From: Anolis sagrei
Lineage: Eukaryota > Chordata > Lepidosauria > Squamata > Anolidae
NCBI RefSeq assembly: GCF_037176765.1
Contig: NC_090022.1
Location: 84,907,391-84,971,390, forward strand
DNA length: 64,000 nt
Direction of reading: 5' to 3'
How positions within the stretch are numbered: position 1 is the stretch's first letter; each line of letters starts with the position of its first letter. Made by a program: the position numbers and the translations under genes. Under the pieces are notes generated by a model. It ran no database searches. It saw only the letters and a list, made by a program, of their open reading frames with translations, and was not told the origin of the DNA. Below are positions 43,935-57,020 of the stretch, in pieces.

Positions 43935-44689
43935 TGGCTATTCTGGTAGTGAATTTTGTGCAAAATAAGTCATAAACTGCAAAAATTCCCATCAGTTCAG
44001 GACTCCTTTTGTCAGTGTTTCTTGACATTGGGAATTTGTGTTACCGTTTTCTTTTTCTCTTCTTCTTCTTCCTTTTTTGTTGCTATTTTTGGTATATTTT
44101 GAAATATTTTTTCAAAGTTCCATAAAATATAGGTAAGTCAGACACTATACAGGCAGGCCACTTCCCAAATAGGCCACTTTGAAAATATTAATTTTGAGAT
44201 GTTTTCATGTATGTGAGTAACAGGATCTTCATAATCGAAATGAACAGCTTAGACTTCATGAGAGCTTGCTAAATCACAGGAAAATATTTTGGTGATAACA
44301 TTAGAACAATCTGTTCCAGAGTATGTTCATCTAGTTACATGGGAGAATTTGCAAGAACATTGCAGAATCAGGGAACAATGTGAAATAGGTAATTTGGTAT
44401 CAGCTTAACCTCCAACCTTTTGTTCTAGTTGCATGAATCCATAGCAAGACTAACTGCCCTAATGGGTAATAGCTAAACGTTATCAGTATTAACATGAAAA
44501 TCTTTGCTTTCTCCTTTGTCTTACTCCTAATGAAAGAGGGGAAGAAAATCAGTTGTTGTGGCAGAAAAATTCAAGTTTTTCTAAGTCAGACAGATTTCTT
44601 TAAAATATAGTTGTTTATAAATATGCTACCAACCAAAGAGGAAAACACATGCAAGAAGGCTGACATCTTGTTAATATCACAGAATTATG

Positions 44690-44790
44690 GAAGAAAGCAC
44701 AAGGGCCATTATTGTTGTTCACCTCTTTGAGTCCCCCCAGTGATGAGTAAATCAGTATATAAATGCAGCAAATAAATAAATAAATAAATC
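44690..44790 (+). repeat. LINE tail
   Basis: 'ttcacctctttgagtccccc' followed by (AAAT)n, an L2/CR1-type 3' end. Confidence 0.6.
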
Positions 44791-44824
44791 CTTTCCAAAC
44801 CCCTGCTTTGCAGAAATATACTGT

Positions 44825-45060
44825 CAAAGCACTCCCAATAGATGATCATCCAGTTTCTATTTAAAACCCTCAAGAGAAGGCGATTCCATCAGACTCTGAT
44901 GCAGCATATTCCATGGCTGAACGGTTTATACAGTTTGTATTGTCGGAAAGTTCTTCCAAATGTTTAGATGGATTTTTCCCTACAATTAGTTCACTAGTTG
45001 TCTGCCTTCAAATCATTTATACTAAGATGAAACTATTGTGATATTTTCTTGAGATTTATT
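44825..45060 (-). repeat. CR1 fragment, antisense
   Basis: 'gatgatcatccagtttctat', 'tattccatggctgaacgg' and 'aagttcttccaaatgttta' follow the order of the CR1 3' region as at 10246-10400. Confidence 0.6.
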
Positions 45061-45099
45061 CACCAGGGTTTACTATGGCCTGTCTCTTAGGCTGAGAAA

Positions 45100-45175
45100 A
45101 ATGTGAGTTACCAAAGGTGACCAAGTGGCTGAAAGGGGATTTGAACCCTGGTCTCCAAGTGTCTTAGGGTAGTTC
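45100..45175. repeat. MIR/CORE-SINE-like fragment
   Basis: 'ggtgaccaagtggctgaaag' and 'gatttgaaccctggtctcc' resemble the central part of MIR. A weaker piece ('aacctcatgaggtagct') lies at 19190-19210. Confidence 0.4.
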
Positions 45176-45335
45176 CAGACAGTCCTTTATCCCACAAGCA
45201 TCCATGCTAGAAAATATAGATGCTTGTGGGGGGCTGTTCGCACCCACCCCAGAAAGTGCGTGCTTTCTGGGATGGGTGTCCACATGTTCTCTCGGGACTA
45301 GCCTGAGAAAACATGTGCAGGCCCTATCCTTCTCT

Positions 45336-45541
45336 CTCCAAGCCCCCAGGCCCCTTAGAAAACTAAGAAAAACTTACGTGCCATCCAGTTGAAGCCCCAG
45401 TGGTGATTTTCCTCCCTCATCCTCCCCCCTCCCCTGCTCTCCTGGCACGTCATTTCTATGAGCCGGGAGAGCCCACTGGGGCGCCAACTGGACTGCATGT
45501 AAGTTTTTCTTAGTTTTCTAAGGGGTCTGGGGGCTTGGAGG
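45336..45541. mobile_element. Long inverted-repeat element, related to 23190-23423
   Basis: Arms of about 65 bp: CCTTAGAAAACTAAGAAAAA on the left is inverted at 45503-45522 on the right. The element probably extends over 45170-45710, including a smaller fold-back at 45187-45231 ('atgcttgtgggg'). Confidence 0.6.
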
Positions 45542-46444
45542 GAGGGAATGGGTATTTCCACAGTTTATCGGGCTTATTTCGCCTGGTAAACTGTGGGAAT
45601 ACTGTCTGGATTGCAGTATTCTGCAGTCCAGACCCAGAAATAATGGCTTTATTCCGCACTTTCCAAGAAGACGCGGAATAAATCCCCAAACAAATTAATT
45701 CGCTACAAACCAGAACATTGCCCTTTGTCCAATACTCAAACTACTCCATCATGATGTCTCTTACTCGTTTTGTTGTTGTTTGCCTTCAAGTTTTTTAAAG
45801 TAATAGTTATGCTAAAATCATTATTGGTGATTGGTGTAATTACAGAGCTGTGAAAAGCTACTTTTAAAAATGGATGTCAAACAGGTAATTTCCCCAGGCT
45901 CTGAGGAAGGAATGTTACTAAAATCCAGAATGAAGAAATGTTTCAATATATTTGTTTGGGTGGAAAAGTTATATTTTTCTGGAGTGTTCATACAGTTACC
46001 CAAAGGGTCCACTAGGTGGCATTCTAGATCAGATAATATCCAGAATTCTCCATTTGTGATGCTCTCCAAATACCCCTTTTGTCCATTTTGTTCAACAGAT
46101 GACTAAACCGTAATTATGAGAAAGAGGCGAAATGAAGGTATTCCTGCCCCTGTAAGAATTCTGTCCCCTCCTCCATGGAAATGTTCCTTGAGGCCTCAAA
46201 TTTCTAGCACTTCAGAGAGTAAAACATTGCACATTGTTCACACCTAGAATTTTTATGTTTTATTGTCTGTCTCATTTGTTTGGAAACTTTCCTTGCACTT
46301 TTCTTTGGAAGCCTAATGTTAAATAATTGAAAATTTCAGTTATTGCAATGCTAGAAATTTTGGGAATTGAAGTAAAAATTTAATTGAAGAGTGCAGAAAT
46401 CTTATTATAGAGGACAATGTTCTCATTTTGCCATCCATTGTAGC

Positions 46445-46665
46445 TACTAGGGGTGTGCAATTCGGCTAAATCCCATGCCATTTTTTGTGTCCAGATGTTG
46501 GTGGTCCCCTGATTTCTTTTTCAGGAGCCTCCCTAATTCAGGTGGGCAAAATCCGTTTTTCAATCCAGCATCCCAAAGATCTGTTTTTGCTGCAGGAGGA
46601 TCCAGCCTACTGGTGACATTGGGGGGACTTCCCAGGCTCCCCTTTCCATCATTTTTAGTGCATCA
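46445..46665. repeat. Unclassified repeat ('ggggtgtgcaattcgg')
   Basis: The left end is like that of the element at 2244. No right inverted end is found, so it may be truncated by the L1 beginning at 46669. Confidence 0.35.
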
Positions 46666-46668
46666 GTC

Positions 46669-47100
46669 TTTTTAAAAAATATTTTATTGAAATATTTTTC
46701 TATAACATAAAAGAAATTGGGGAAGGAAGGAAAAATATGGGGAAGGGTGTGGAAATACCAAAAAAAAGGGGGGGGGGGTTAGGGCTAAGGTTAGGAATTG
46801 GGATTTGGGAAAAATGTATTGTTGACTTCCAATCCTTTTCATCGAGATTTAAATTCTGTACTTCTCCTTTATTTCCTCCTCTTTTTTATATTCCTGGGGT
46901 AACTGTTTTCTTCTTGATTCTGATTTATAGTCGTATCCTCATTTTTTCTTGTTTCATATATCTTATTAATAAAGTCCAGTCTTTTTGAAGTTGCCTTGTC
47001 GTCTGTTAATTGTTGTGTTAGTTTATCCATGCTCATAATTTCCACTCCTAATCCCAAACACTTCCAATGTCTTCAAAATCTCCTTCACTTTTACAACTGC
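46669..47100 (-). mobile_element. L1 3' end, antisense
   Basis: On the minus strand MDKLTQQLTDDKATSKRLDF matches the L1 ORF2 C-terminal layout seen at 30350. It ends in AATAAAATATTTTTTAAAAA (46688-46669). Confidence 0.55.
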
Positions 47101-48547
47101 AGTAAATTAATTTCAGAGCTGTATTATTTGTACTAAAACTACTTTCTGTGCTCCTCTGTTTAATTTCTCCTTTTATTCTTTTTCCTGTGGGTGGGATGGG
47201 GGAACAACATGAAGGATTGTAGCAGACAGAAAATTCCATCTAAAGTGTTCAGACTATTAACAGTCTGAAACCAACAGGCTTTCCTCCAATCAACTCCACA
47301 AGGGCATATTAGCAATTAGCAACACTCACGAGCTACCTTCGGGCCAGCTCAGCAAGGGCAAGTTAGTCAGCCAATGTGTGGGAATGTGTTTGACTTCTGT
47401 GGCCAGTGACTACTTCCTTATGTAAGCATGAGGCTTCTTCCATAGAACTGGCAGTACTATGAACTGAAAGCTTCATTATGCAACAGTGAAAAAAAATGTG
47501 GATTTGGAAGAGGAATGGCCGGAATAAGCCAGATAATATTTCACACTTTTCTTACACCAGAGGATCACTGTCTGAACTTTCCTGCAACATTTTTTCTGAA
47601 GTATTTTCTTTATTGGAGGCTCTGATTATTTTGCAACAGTAAAACAGTGAAGAATTTTGGGAAGTTTGCAGTACTTGGATACAATCCCAACATTTTTGTA
47701 AACAGCTGTTTCTATCCTTTCCACCCCTGTCATGAGTTTGCAGGGTGATTCCTACCATTGAATACAGTGATGTAGATATTGATTTTTCAGATAAATAATT
47801 TCAAGAAGCAGTTATTGTTTTTTAGAATCATCACCATCACAAATTTGTCATCAAGACAAAGAGAGATGTGTGTTGTCTTTTCTCAGATGCCAGAATGCTA
47901 TGGTTGGGCTTGGGGGCTCTGTATCATTACTATTGGGAGAGGGAAACCGTAATCTGCCGTGCCTTTGGCAGCAAAATGGGTAATTCAATCAGATCTAGAA
48001 TTTTGTACTTGTTATACCATTTTTTTCAAATATTTTTTAAAACATTTACTAAGAAAGTAGGGGAAGTGGGAACAAGGGAAGGAAAAAGATACATTTGGGG
48101 ATAATAGATTAGTTGTTGGCTGGTTGCATCTTTACAAATGTCTGGTAAAGATGTCACAAGGAGAAAACAAAGAGGGTGATGGTTGTTGAAAAATGAGGGG
48201 TTCTTTTACAATATTTTCATTGTCACAAGTCTTTATCTCTTTAATACATATTACACAATATATTGAAGATTCTAACCATTTTAATTTTAAGTCCATTGGT
48301 TGTATGTTCTTCTGTCTTCTCATATTTTTGCCCTGTCTTCATATGTTCTTTTCCAATTCTTCTTCAATGGAAATTAAACCAATTTTTTCTTACCAGATTA
48401 TTTCACATGAAAACTTCTCTTAAATTATTTATTATTAATATCTACAAAGAAAGTTCTACAATTTTCATTTAGATTGTTAGTAGGCAAGTGCTTTTTACCA
48501 TTTTATCATTACCATGCTGTCTCTTTTTCTGTATTTACAGCAAATGT

Positions 48548-49270
48548 AATAATAAGAATAAGAATAAGAGTAATAACTTTATTTATACCCTGCCGCCATC
48601 TCCATGAAGGGACTCGGGGTGACTCACAGAAGCACTCCAAGTGCCGAACATAAAATAAACAATACATAAGCTTATAAACAATGGCAATATTAATTTACAT
48701 CAGCAAACTTACATAAAACTTCACATAATAACATTTTTAAAAATTCATAAAACGCAGCAGTGCCTGCAGATAAAACTGGCTGTCTCAAATTAACAATCCT
48801 AGTTCAGAGAGAAGCAATCACTAAATCCTCAATTCTAACCATTAAAATCTACTCAAAGTCAAAGGTTTGTCTAAAAAGACATGTTTTTAGACTAAACCAA
48901 AAAGCTTGGAGAGTGGGGGCTAACCAAATCTCTCTGGGAGGGCATTGCAGAGCTGAGGAGCCACCACCGAGAAGGCCCCATTTCTCATCCCCACCAACCA
49001 CACATGAGATGGAGGCGGGATCGAGAGGATAGCTTCCATGATAGAGTCCGTGCCGGTTCATAGAAGAAGATGCGGTCTCAAAGATAGGCTGGATCCGAAG
49101 CATATAGGGCTTTATAGGTAATAACCTGCACTTTGAATTGGGCCTGGAAACTTGTCCACAGCCAGTGGAGCTGTTTTAATAGGGGTGTGGTGTGCTCCCT
49201 ATAGCTAGCCTCATCCAGTCCATCACAGCTGCCAAGCTGTGATATTTTCCATCTATAACTCTTGGGGTCA
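48548..49270 (-). mobile_element. L2/CR1-type LINE 3' part, antisense
   Basis: It opens with (AATAAG)n and 'taccctgccgccatctcc'. On the minus strand it encodes PPREIWLAPTLQAFWFSLKT then CLFRQTF, the LINE C-terminus. Confidence 0.7.
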
Positions 49271-49479
49271 AAAGCGCTTCTGACTTAGCCATAATCTTCC
49301 AGTATGATACTATTCTTACATAACTTTCTTAAAATGTTCTTATAAAACATTTTAAATAACTTTCTCAGATAGCTCCTGAAGGCCAGATCTCTCAGACTTC
49401 TCTTTCTCAAGGTTTTCTGCACATTAGCCCATCTAGCCTTCTTTTATATCCATCTGTATCTCTCTCACTCTCTTTCTGC

Positions 49480-49535
49480 TTGTACATACATAAACACACA
49501 CCCACACATGTGTGTGTGTGTTTATGTATGTACAA
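49480..49535. repeat. Perfect 21-bp inverted repeat
   Basis: Arms 49480-49500 and 49515-49535 (core GTACATACATAAACACAC) around a 14-nt GT-type spacer. It touches the next palindrome. Confidence 0.9.
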
Positions 49536-49693
49536 GGTTAATTGTTAAGAAATTATCATAGAAAATGCATAATATAAATGAAATAGAAATTATAGAAGCA
49601 TACACACACACGCGCGCGTGTGTGTATGCTTCTATAATTTCTATTTCTTTTATATTATGCATTTTTCTATGATAATTTCTTAACAATTAACCT
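49535..49693. repeat. Near-perfect 159-bp palindrome
   Basis: Arms of about 79 bp meet at a CGCGCGCG centre near 49614. The arms differ by roughly one substitution, one single-base indel and a slight shift in the CA/CG repeat. Confidence 0.92.
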
Positions 49694-51872
49694 ATTAGAT
49701 AGCATCTCTCTATTAAATGTTATCATACCAAATAAAGAAGATAAACATATTATTTATCTTATTTTTAGTTATCAAATCCTGTTCTGGTCATCTTATTTTG
49801 GTGTTTCACAAAGTCTTTTTGTAGATTTTGCAGATTAGTTTGCTGCAGGACTAAAGTTAGTTTGTCCACCTCTGCCATTTCAAACATTTGTAATTCATTC
49901 CTTTATCGTTGGAGTAGCTTCTTGTTTCCACAATTTTGCATATTCAATTCTTGTTGTTGTCATGTAGAGAAAGAGTCTTTCTTGGTGTTTTGGTATCTGC
50001 TTATATAATAATCCTAATAAAAAAATATTTTGATTTCAATGTTATTTTATTTTTTAATATAGTTTCCATTTCATTATTTTTTTTAAATCCAGAAATCTCT
50101 AATCTTTGGGCAGGTCTACCACATGGGGTAGAAAGAGTCTTTCTTCTGTTTACATTTCCAACATAAGTCTGAACTTTTATATATCTTCATGAGTTTCTCT
50201 GGGGTTATGTGCCATTTAAAGTTCTCTTCTACAATATAACATATTGTAAATTGTAATAGTTTCTTCCAGAGTTGTTCCCATTCTTCTTGGTTATTGCTCA
50301 TCCTATATATATATATATTTGCCCATTGAATCATGGGCTCTTTTACTTGTTCGTCAATTGTATGCTCTTTCAAAAGAAATTGATACTTGCTGTACTTGAT
50401 GTAGATCACTAAGCAATATCTGCAGTTCCCAGATGGAGCTGCACTACTTCTTCCTTCATCTCCATCTGGAATGGCTAATTAACAGGGATAATGGGGGTTA
50501 TAGTTCAACATGGTTGTGAGCTGCTGCTTCCAACTGTTGGGCAACAGGGCTTTAATTGGGAGTTTTCCCCATCTTTTCTTAAAGATCCCAGAAAATTATC
50601 TTGATACAGAAAATACCCTCTACCATCCATCCATGATCCAGCCATTGCCCACTTTCTTTTCCTTTCTTTTCTCCCACTACTTTCTCAGAATAAGGTTGAG
50701 GCACTACTGCTGTAAGGTGGAGAAAATAAAATTAAAAATAAATTTTATAGGGATTTTTTTCTGTGAAGTTTTGCTGCCCTGTTTTTTTAAATAACATATT
50801 TAAACAGATTGATGGCCTGAGAACACATTCAGAATAAAATATCATAGGATTTAGAAAATGAATTATATCAAGACTTTTAAAAAAATATGTTCCTGACTCT
50901 TCCACGAAACAGCTTTTTAATGAAATCTTGGCACTGACTATTTTTGGCAGCACCATTTGTCTAATTCAGAACATGTGCACATGACCAAACATTCATAAAC
51001 AACTAAAATCAAGCTCCGGCTTTTTTTAGTCACTGACAAAATAAAGCTGTTCAAGATTTAATATATACAAATAGATTATTCTACTTAGAGGGAAGAGTTT
51101 GTGATTGCACAGGAAATTGAATTATAGGTTACTGATTGACTATAGCTATACATTTTACAAAGCTGTTGTTGTTGTTAGCTGCTGTCCAACCACTCAGCAA
51201 TTCTTCGTATAAAACAGACTTCAGTGGCTTTGTACCAGACAACAGGATCTCAATAGCTTGAATACATTTAATGAGGGATTTGATCTACACTCAAACATAT
51301 GCATGGGGAAGAAACATTAAGCAGTTTTTAAACATCTTGGGGAAAATAATTTGAGGTTTTCCCACCTGGCCAGGGCTCAATGCTATGATTTTGACATACC
51401 ACAAGATAAAATTTAAAAACATAGAGATATATTACCGAAAGAAAAATATTAACATAGCTGTAGTTTAGTGTTTGCTATTGCTAGAAAAATATTAAGGAAA
51501 TTATGTATCAGGAAAACAAAGAAACAGATTAGCAAAAGCCCCACAAACCTGACAACTTGGAATAAAGTGGTTTCATGATAAACTTTCCAACTGAAAACAG
51601 CAACTTAAAAAGGATTTTCTTTACCGACGGTTCCAGCCTGTGCTACATTTATTCCTTTCAATGCTATACTTCCATGGCTCTATTAAAACAAGATGGACCA
51701 TAATTAAACTCAAGGTTCATATGAAATTGGAGAAACAATCAGATATAAGCAAAGAGAATGGGTTTTCAAATGACAAAAGCTGCTGGCAACTTGCCACCGC
51801 TCCTTTTTAATAGGAATCAAAAGGCACTATTCTGTGACCATAGAATTGCACTGGATGACTGTGATTCTAGAG

Positions 51873-52036
51873 CAGACACAAGCAAACTTGGGCCCTCCAG
51901 ATGTTTTGGACTTCAAGTCCCACCATTTCTAACAGCCTCAGGCCCCTTCCTTTTTCCCCTCAGCTGCTTAAGCTTAAGGCTGTTGAGAACTGTTGATGTC
52001 CAAAACACCTGGAGGGCCCAAATTTTCCTGTGCCTG
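51873..52036. mobile_element. hAT-type MITE with intact 8-bp duplication
   Basis: CAG...CTG ends and sub-terminal inverted repeats ('gggccctccagatgttttgg' / 'caaaacacctggagggccc'). The 8-bp duplication TTCTAGAG lies at 51865-51872 and 52037-52044. No transposase. Confidence 0.85.
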
Positions 52037-52329
52037 TTCTAGAGGAAACACTTCTCCAGGCATTTGTAGGTCCTCCAGTGTAAAAAAAATGGCACAGCAC
52101 TAAATTCCTACGTGGTAAGAGCAGGGCACATGATGTGGTAATGCCAAATATATGGGTATTAGTTTTACATATATTTGTTTTATGGGCAATTGACTCTGTA
52201 AACATTATAGCTGGTACAAAAAATAACAGATGGTGTATAAGAACAAGCAGGATTTCTGCTGGGGTGACCTGTCTTGTTGTTGACTCAATAGTTTGGTTTT
52301 TGCATAAGTGCTGGAGAATAACTCTACAC

Positions 52330-52513
52330 CAGGCCTGGGAAAACTTCGGCCCTGCAGGTGTTTTGGACTTCAACTCCCAAAATTCCTAACAACCTCGGGC
52401 CCTTTCCTTTTCCCCCTCAGCTGCTTAAGCAAAAGGAAAGAAAGGAAGGGGCCTGAGGCAGTTAGGAATTGTGGGATTTGGAGTCCAAAACTCCTGCAGC
52501 TTGGCCATGCTGG
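52330..52513. mobile_element. hAT-type MITE, second copy
   Basis: Same family as 51873-52036. The flanks CTCTACAC and CTCAACAC are an 8-bp duplication with one difference, so it is probably older. Confidence 0.75.
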
Positions 52514-53739
52514 CTCAACACTATTCCAAATCCCAGCAGATTAAACCCTGAATCTTTTGGATTAGTTTTAACTAGAACAGAGTTGTTGAATTCATTGCTG
52601 AATAGTGGCCTGGTAGGAAAAACCTATTGATCTAATGGGTCCACAGTCGTTATTGCTAACAATTAAATATATGCCTGTGGTTGCTAATACGCTATTTCAA
52701 AAGGGAAAAATATTATTGGATACAGTTGACTGTTCTATACCGTGCCATGCAGCTATACTTTTCAGAATTTCAGAACAAAATAAAACACTGTTGCATGGCT
52801 TTCTCTGGATTTTATCACTTGGAAGGGGAAACCATTAAAGCCACAGCAGACGTCCATTGCTGTTCGCAATTTACAGTTTTGATGTGAGCTGCATTCATAG
52901 CTGTCTTGGCTGCATGTGGACCATGGGCCATGGTTGGACAAGCCTGGTTTAGGGGGTTTTTTCCCTCCTAAACTTTACGAACCTGCAAAGCTCCCTGAAT
53001 TAAAAAAAAACTTTAGAAATGGAACTGCTAGAGGACAAAGTTCCCTTCTGAACAGCATGCCTGGCTGGAAAATGATGAACCAGGATTGTTGCCCCTTCAC
53101 ACAGGAATGCAACCAGGAAGATGACTGTCCTGGTAAGTACCTGGGATCACTGGTTGTGATAATATCCTCAGTGCATAATTAAGGGCATATCCAGACAGAT
53201 TGAAAAGTGCTCAATTTTTTTCCTGTGCTTTCCCTTTTTAAACTGAGTCAAAGGAAAGAAAAAAGTATCAGCAAGTGTCAAAACTTCCCAGTTCTTTTTG
53301 TTTTGATTTTACCTGTACATTTTCTCTCATTGTTTAACATTACAATCATGGTCTTTTATTGCTAGCATTCTTCTTTACCTTGTTTGATGTCTGTTGAGTC
53401 TGTTGCCTTGGGAACAATCATTGTTCCTTGGTGGTGACCCTGTTAGCTTGCTCTGGAACAACATAGATAGACAACTATGGAAATGTTGTTTAATTTTGGG
53501 AAATAATTGGTTAGTTTAACCTGGCCTGAGAAGTGACTATAAAAAAATCCTTGTAAGTGATGGGAGTTTATTTGTTCAACTATCGAAGGCAAACAATTGG
53601 CATAATAATACTGGGTACAAGTTAGCTAGCAAAGAAAGTGGGATGATGGTCACATTGGGAGCTCTTCTGGATTCTTAGACCAGTGCTTAAAACACGCTTC
53701 TGGAATGAGCTTTGTGTATTCCAGGTAGACTGGAACATA

Positions 53740-54060
53740 AGATAAAGGTAAAGGTAGTCCCCTGACATTAAGTCCAGTCATGTCTGACTCTGGGGTGTGG
53801 TGCTCATTTCCATTTCTAAGCCGAAGAGCCAGCGTTGTCCGTAGACACCTCCAAGGTCATGTGGCCGGCATGACTGCATGGAGCGCCGTTACCTTCCCGC
53901 CAGAGCGGTACCTATTGATCTACTCACATTTGCATGTTTTCGAACTGCTAGGTTGGCAGAAGCTAGGGCTGACAGAGGAAGCTCACGCCGCTCCCTGGAA
54001 TTGAACCTGCGACCTTTCGATCAACAAGCTCAGCAGCTCAGTGCTTTAACCCACTGTGCC
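53740..54060 (-). mobile_element. Full-length squamate tRNA-derived SINE
   Basis: On the minus strand: a tRNA-like head with 'ggttcaattcc' B box, then 'atgcaaatgtgagtagatca', 'agtcatgccggccacatgac', and a tail ending CTTTACCTTTATC. Flanked by the 13-bp duplication AGACTGGAACATA (53727-53739 and 54061-54073). Confidence 0.92.
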
Positions 54061-54074
54061 AGACTGGAACATAC

Positions 54075-55200
54075 TTAGTCCTAATCTTTTTTTAATAATG
54101 ATTTTAAACAACTTCATTGGATGTGTTGCAGTAGCAGACTTCCAGATTAGTTTAATGTTTACACCTTATTTTATTATGTTATTTAATATTTAATGTTTAT
54201 TTTACTTAAGAGATATTTGTCTTTACTGTTCTAATGTAGCATAACTCCTATGTATTTTTTTTACATTAATATTGAAATCTGAAATCTGTACAGTCTTCAG
54301 GATGAGGAAAACATCATTATGTGGATCTCAACCAACAAAACCAAACCCTAAACAAACAAGAAGACAGAATCAAAATGAAGGACCTCTTGGATTTCCCACT
54401 CCATTTGGCTGAGTCCCTGGGATGATGGTATAAACAGCTTTGATTGTACCAGGAGCAACCAAAAATATAATGGGATAAACAAAATGTTTATGGATCTCCA
54501 AAACAAAATTGGAACAAATTGGAACAAATTCTGGAACTTTCTTGTTTTTAAATAATCCCAGGGGAAGAAGAGAGAGCAAAATTTTCCTTCTTCTATAAAG
54601 GCTTAGGCAAAAGCAAGGTGCTGCAGCTTGTGCCAGTTAGCCTGGTTTTCCTCATTAATAACCTTTATAATCTTGACCAAACTCTGATTTTGTTTGTCCA
54701 TGTGAGCCCTCAGTTTCCTCTATGAAATGTTCAAGAGATCTGGAATCCAAATATAGTGAATCTAGAATACAGCTATATTTCGTTAGGCAAAAAAAAAAAA
54801 AAAAGACAAAATAAGTGAAGAAAAAACATGGTGAAAATAGAAAAATGTGAGGAGGGGGTTACAGTTCTCCCTCCTGTAAAGTTTCTGTTTTTTATCTAAT
54901 TTGGCCTGAGGATAACTAAGTCAAGATATTGATGCATATAAAACATGTTATACTGGAAATTTACCTCCTGGACACAATCTTTTAAAGTGTGTGTATCTTG
55001 AAACATCTGCATTTCTTTCTTCAAGTTGTATTTGCAATAAATAAGCAATCATCGTTTCTGGATATGCACAGAATGTCATCTATAAATCAGCCAGTGACAT
55101 AAAGATGAATTATTTTTCTGTTCATCTCTTTTTCTCTCTGTCTCCTTGTCCAAAAGCAGTAATTTGATTCTTTTTATATAACCTGCTTCCTGTGAAACAG
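54075..55200. other. Gene-free, no recognised element
   Basis: AT-rich sequence. A small tandem 'aaattggaac' repeat lies near 54510 and an A-run at 54788. The segment 55010-55200 looks non-repetitive. Confidence 0.4.
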
Positions 55201-55204
55201 CTTT

Positions 55205-55455
55205 TATCATAATGCGTAGCCATTTGTGACCATCCCTTAGACAATGGAATGAACTAGGATTACGAGATGGCTATGACCCCAGGACTTGACGAAGCGGATT
55301 TTTAGTATAAGTGTATGTTATGTTGTATTGTCTAGTTTGTATCGTCATGGCTTACTGTACACTGTTTTCTTTGTTGTTGTTCACCGCCCCGAGTCGCCCT
55401 CGGGCTGAGAGGGGCGGTCAATAAATGCAATAAATAAATAAATAAATAAATAAAT
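55205..55455 (+). repeat. LINE 3' tail
   Basis: 'ttcaccgccccgagtcgccc' then 'aataaatgcaataaataaat', an L2/CR1-type end with (AATA)n. Confidence 0.65.
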
Positions 55456-57020
55456 TAGAGAAACAGTTTTCTAAGAAATGAGGATGGATGTGTGCCAAGA
55501 GCATCACGTGATCGTAATTGCATTTGCACTTAGCATAGTTTCCACTGGTACTTTGGAATTTTTGTGTCACAGTCCCTGGCTAATCCATCAGGATCTAGTG
55601 TCTTAAGAGGCTGTCTTCCAACTGAGAGACCGCGTAACTGAGCTCTGGACCAGGAAATTTCCATCTACTATCACTCATCCTCAACCCACTCTCTTGTAAT
55701 ATAAGAATAACAATATCCAACTTTATTATTGCTTTTATGGTAATAATGAGATCATGTATGGGAACTGCATGCAGGAAATCTTAAATATTTTTAGCACAGA
55801 TAAAATATTTTGATACTACGACTTGGACTTTATACTATACAGATATTAGGTTCCTACTCAGTACATTTGAATTCTCTCCTAGCTCTAGGATGATTGTGGT
55901 AACCTCACACACCAACCGCGCAGTGGCAGTTCTGGGACCAATGCATGCTACATTATTCCACTTTAGCTGCCATATCTCCATCCTTTGGGGTCCTGGGATT
56001 TGTGGTTTATGGAGGAACATTTAGAAGATCCTCTGGTGCCTCTGACCAAACTACAAAGCCCTGGATTCCATATGTTTACACTCTGTAAACAGGATCTGTT
56101 CAAAATCAGTCCCATAGGCTTTATATTTAAACCTTGTTGTGCAACAGAATGTACTTCCTTATTGAAGAACCGGGTCTTTTTCTCAGAGCAATGATTCAGA
56201 GCTTTCAAATTCATGCATAATGGCATTATCAACCAAGAATGGTTTCAGCCTAGTAGGAAGCAGGAGCCCAAAGCTCTATATCTGAAACAAAGAAAATGTA
56301 TTTCCAAGTGAAAAAAAACTGTATTTGAGGCAACCACTTAAAAATCAAAACAAAATAAAACACAATTTAACCATGCAAAGAAACTGCTATGGTATGTCCC
56401 TGAGCAAACACCACCAAATTACACATTCTCTTATCTACTCTCTTTCCCTACCCTTCAATTTACAGAAAACAGGACACAAACAATGAAAACAGCTGTAGAT
56501 GTCACTCATAATTTAAGACAGCCCTGTTTTTCCATCATCCTACATCTGATTGATACCCAAACCTTATGAGAAAATGGCTCAATATGTGCATATGACAATG
56601 ATGTGGTTTGTGGCAAGTTCAGAATCTAAACCTCATCCTGTTTCAACTTCACAGAAGAAAACATACAATTAACATACCATAGATTGGTTTAAATATTCTA
56701 AAGTTGGTGGGATTTGATCTTGATCCTCTTACCTCCTTTGGGTAAATACATTTTCCTCATAAAATATGTTTTTTGAAATCAGTTCTTTATTTATAAGCCC
56801 CATCTCTGATTTAGAAATTGATTTCTCTCTGGTAATATTATTTTCTTTGTGAAAATAAAGAGCTCTAAATGGTATGAGTATATCTTGCCATTTTTGTTAT
56901 TTTTAAGTGAAAGGAATGCTTTTTTTAGAGATCATTCCTTTCATGATTTCCCTGTTCTCCAAGAGGAAGAGCAAAAGTACAGAAGGTGGAAACAGAAAAT
57001 CTGGGGGCATCCATTTTAAA

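Larger units (their letters stand above)
48010..50409 (-). mobile_element. L1 LINE, antisense, with other elements inserted
   Basis: 50060-50409 on the minus strand reads FKWHITPEKLMKIYKSSDLC and CWKCKQKKDSFYPMW, then TCPKIRDFWI. 49880-50010 continues YMTTTRIEYAKLWKQEATPT. A LINE tail (48548-49270) and palindromic DNA (49480-49693) interrupt it. The link to the A-rich end near 48020 is inferred. Confidence 0.6.

Noticed and set aside
51960-52373. 137-codon minus-strand open frame
   Set aside because: Spans two hAT-MITE copies and the spacer; no protein features.
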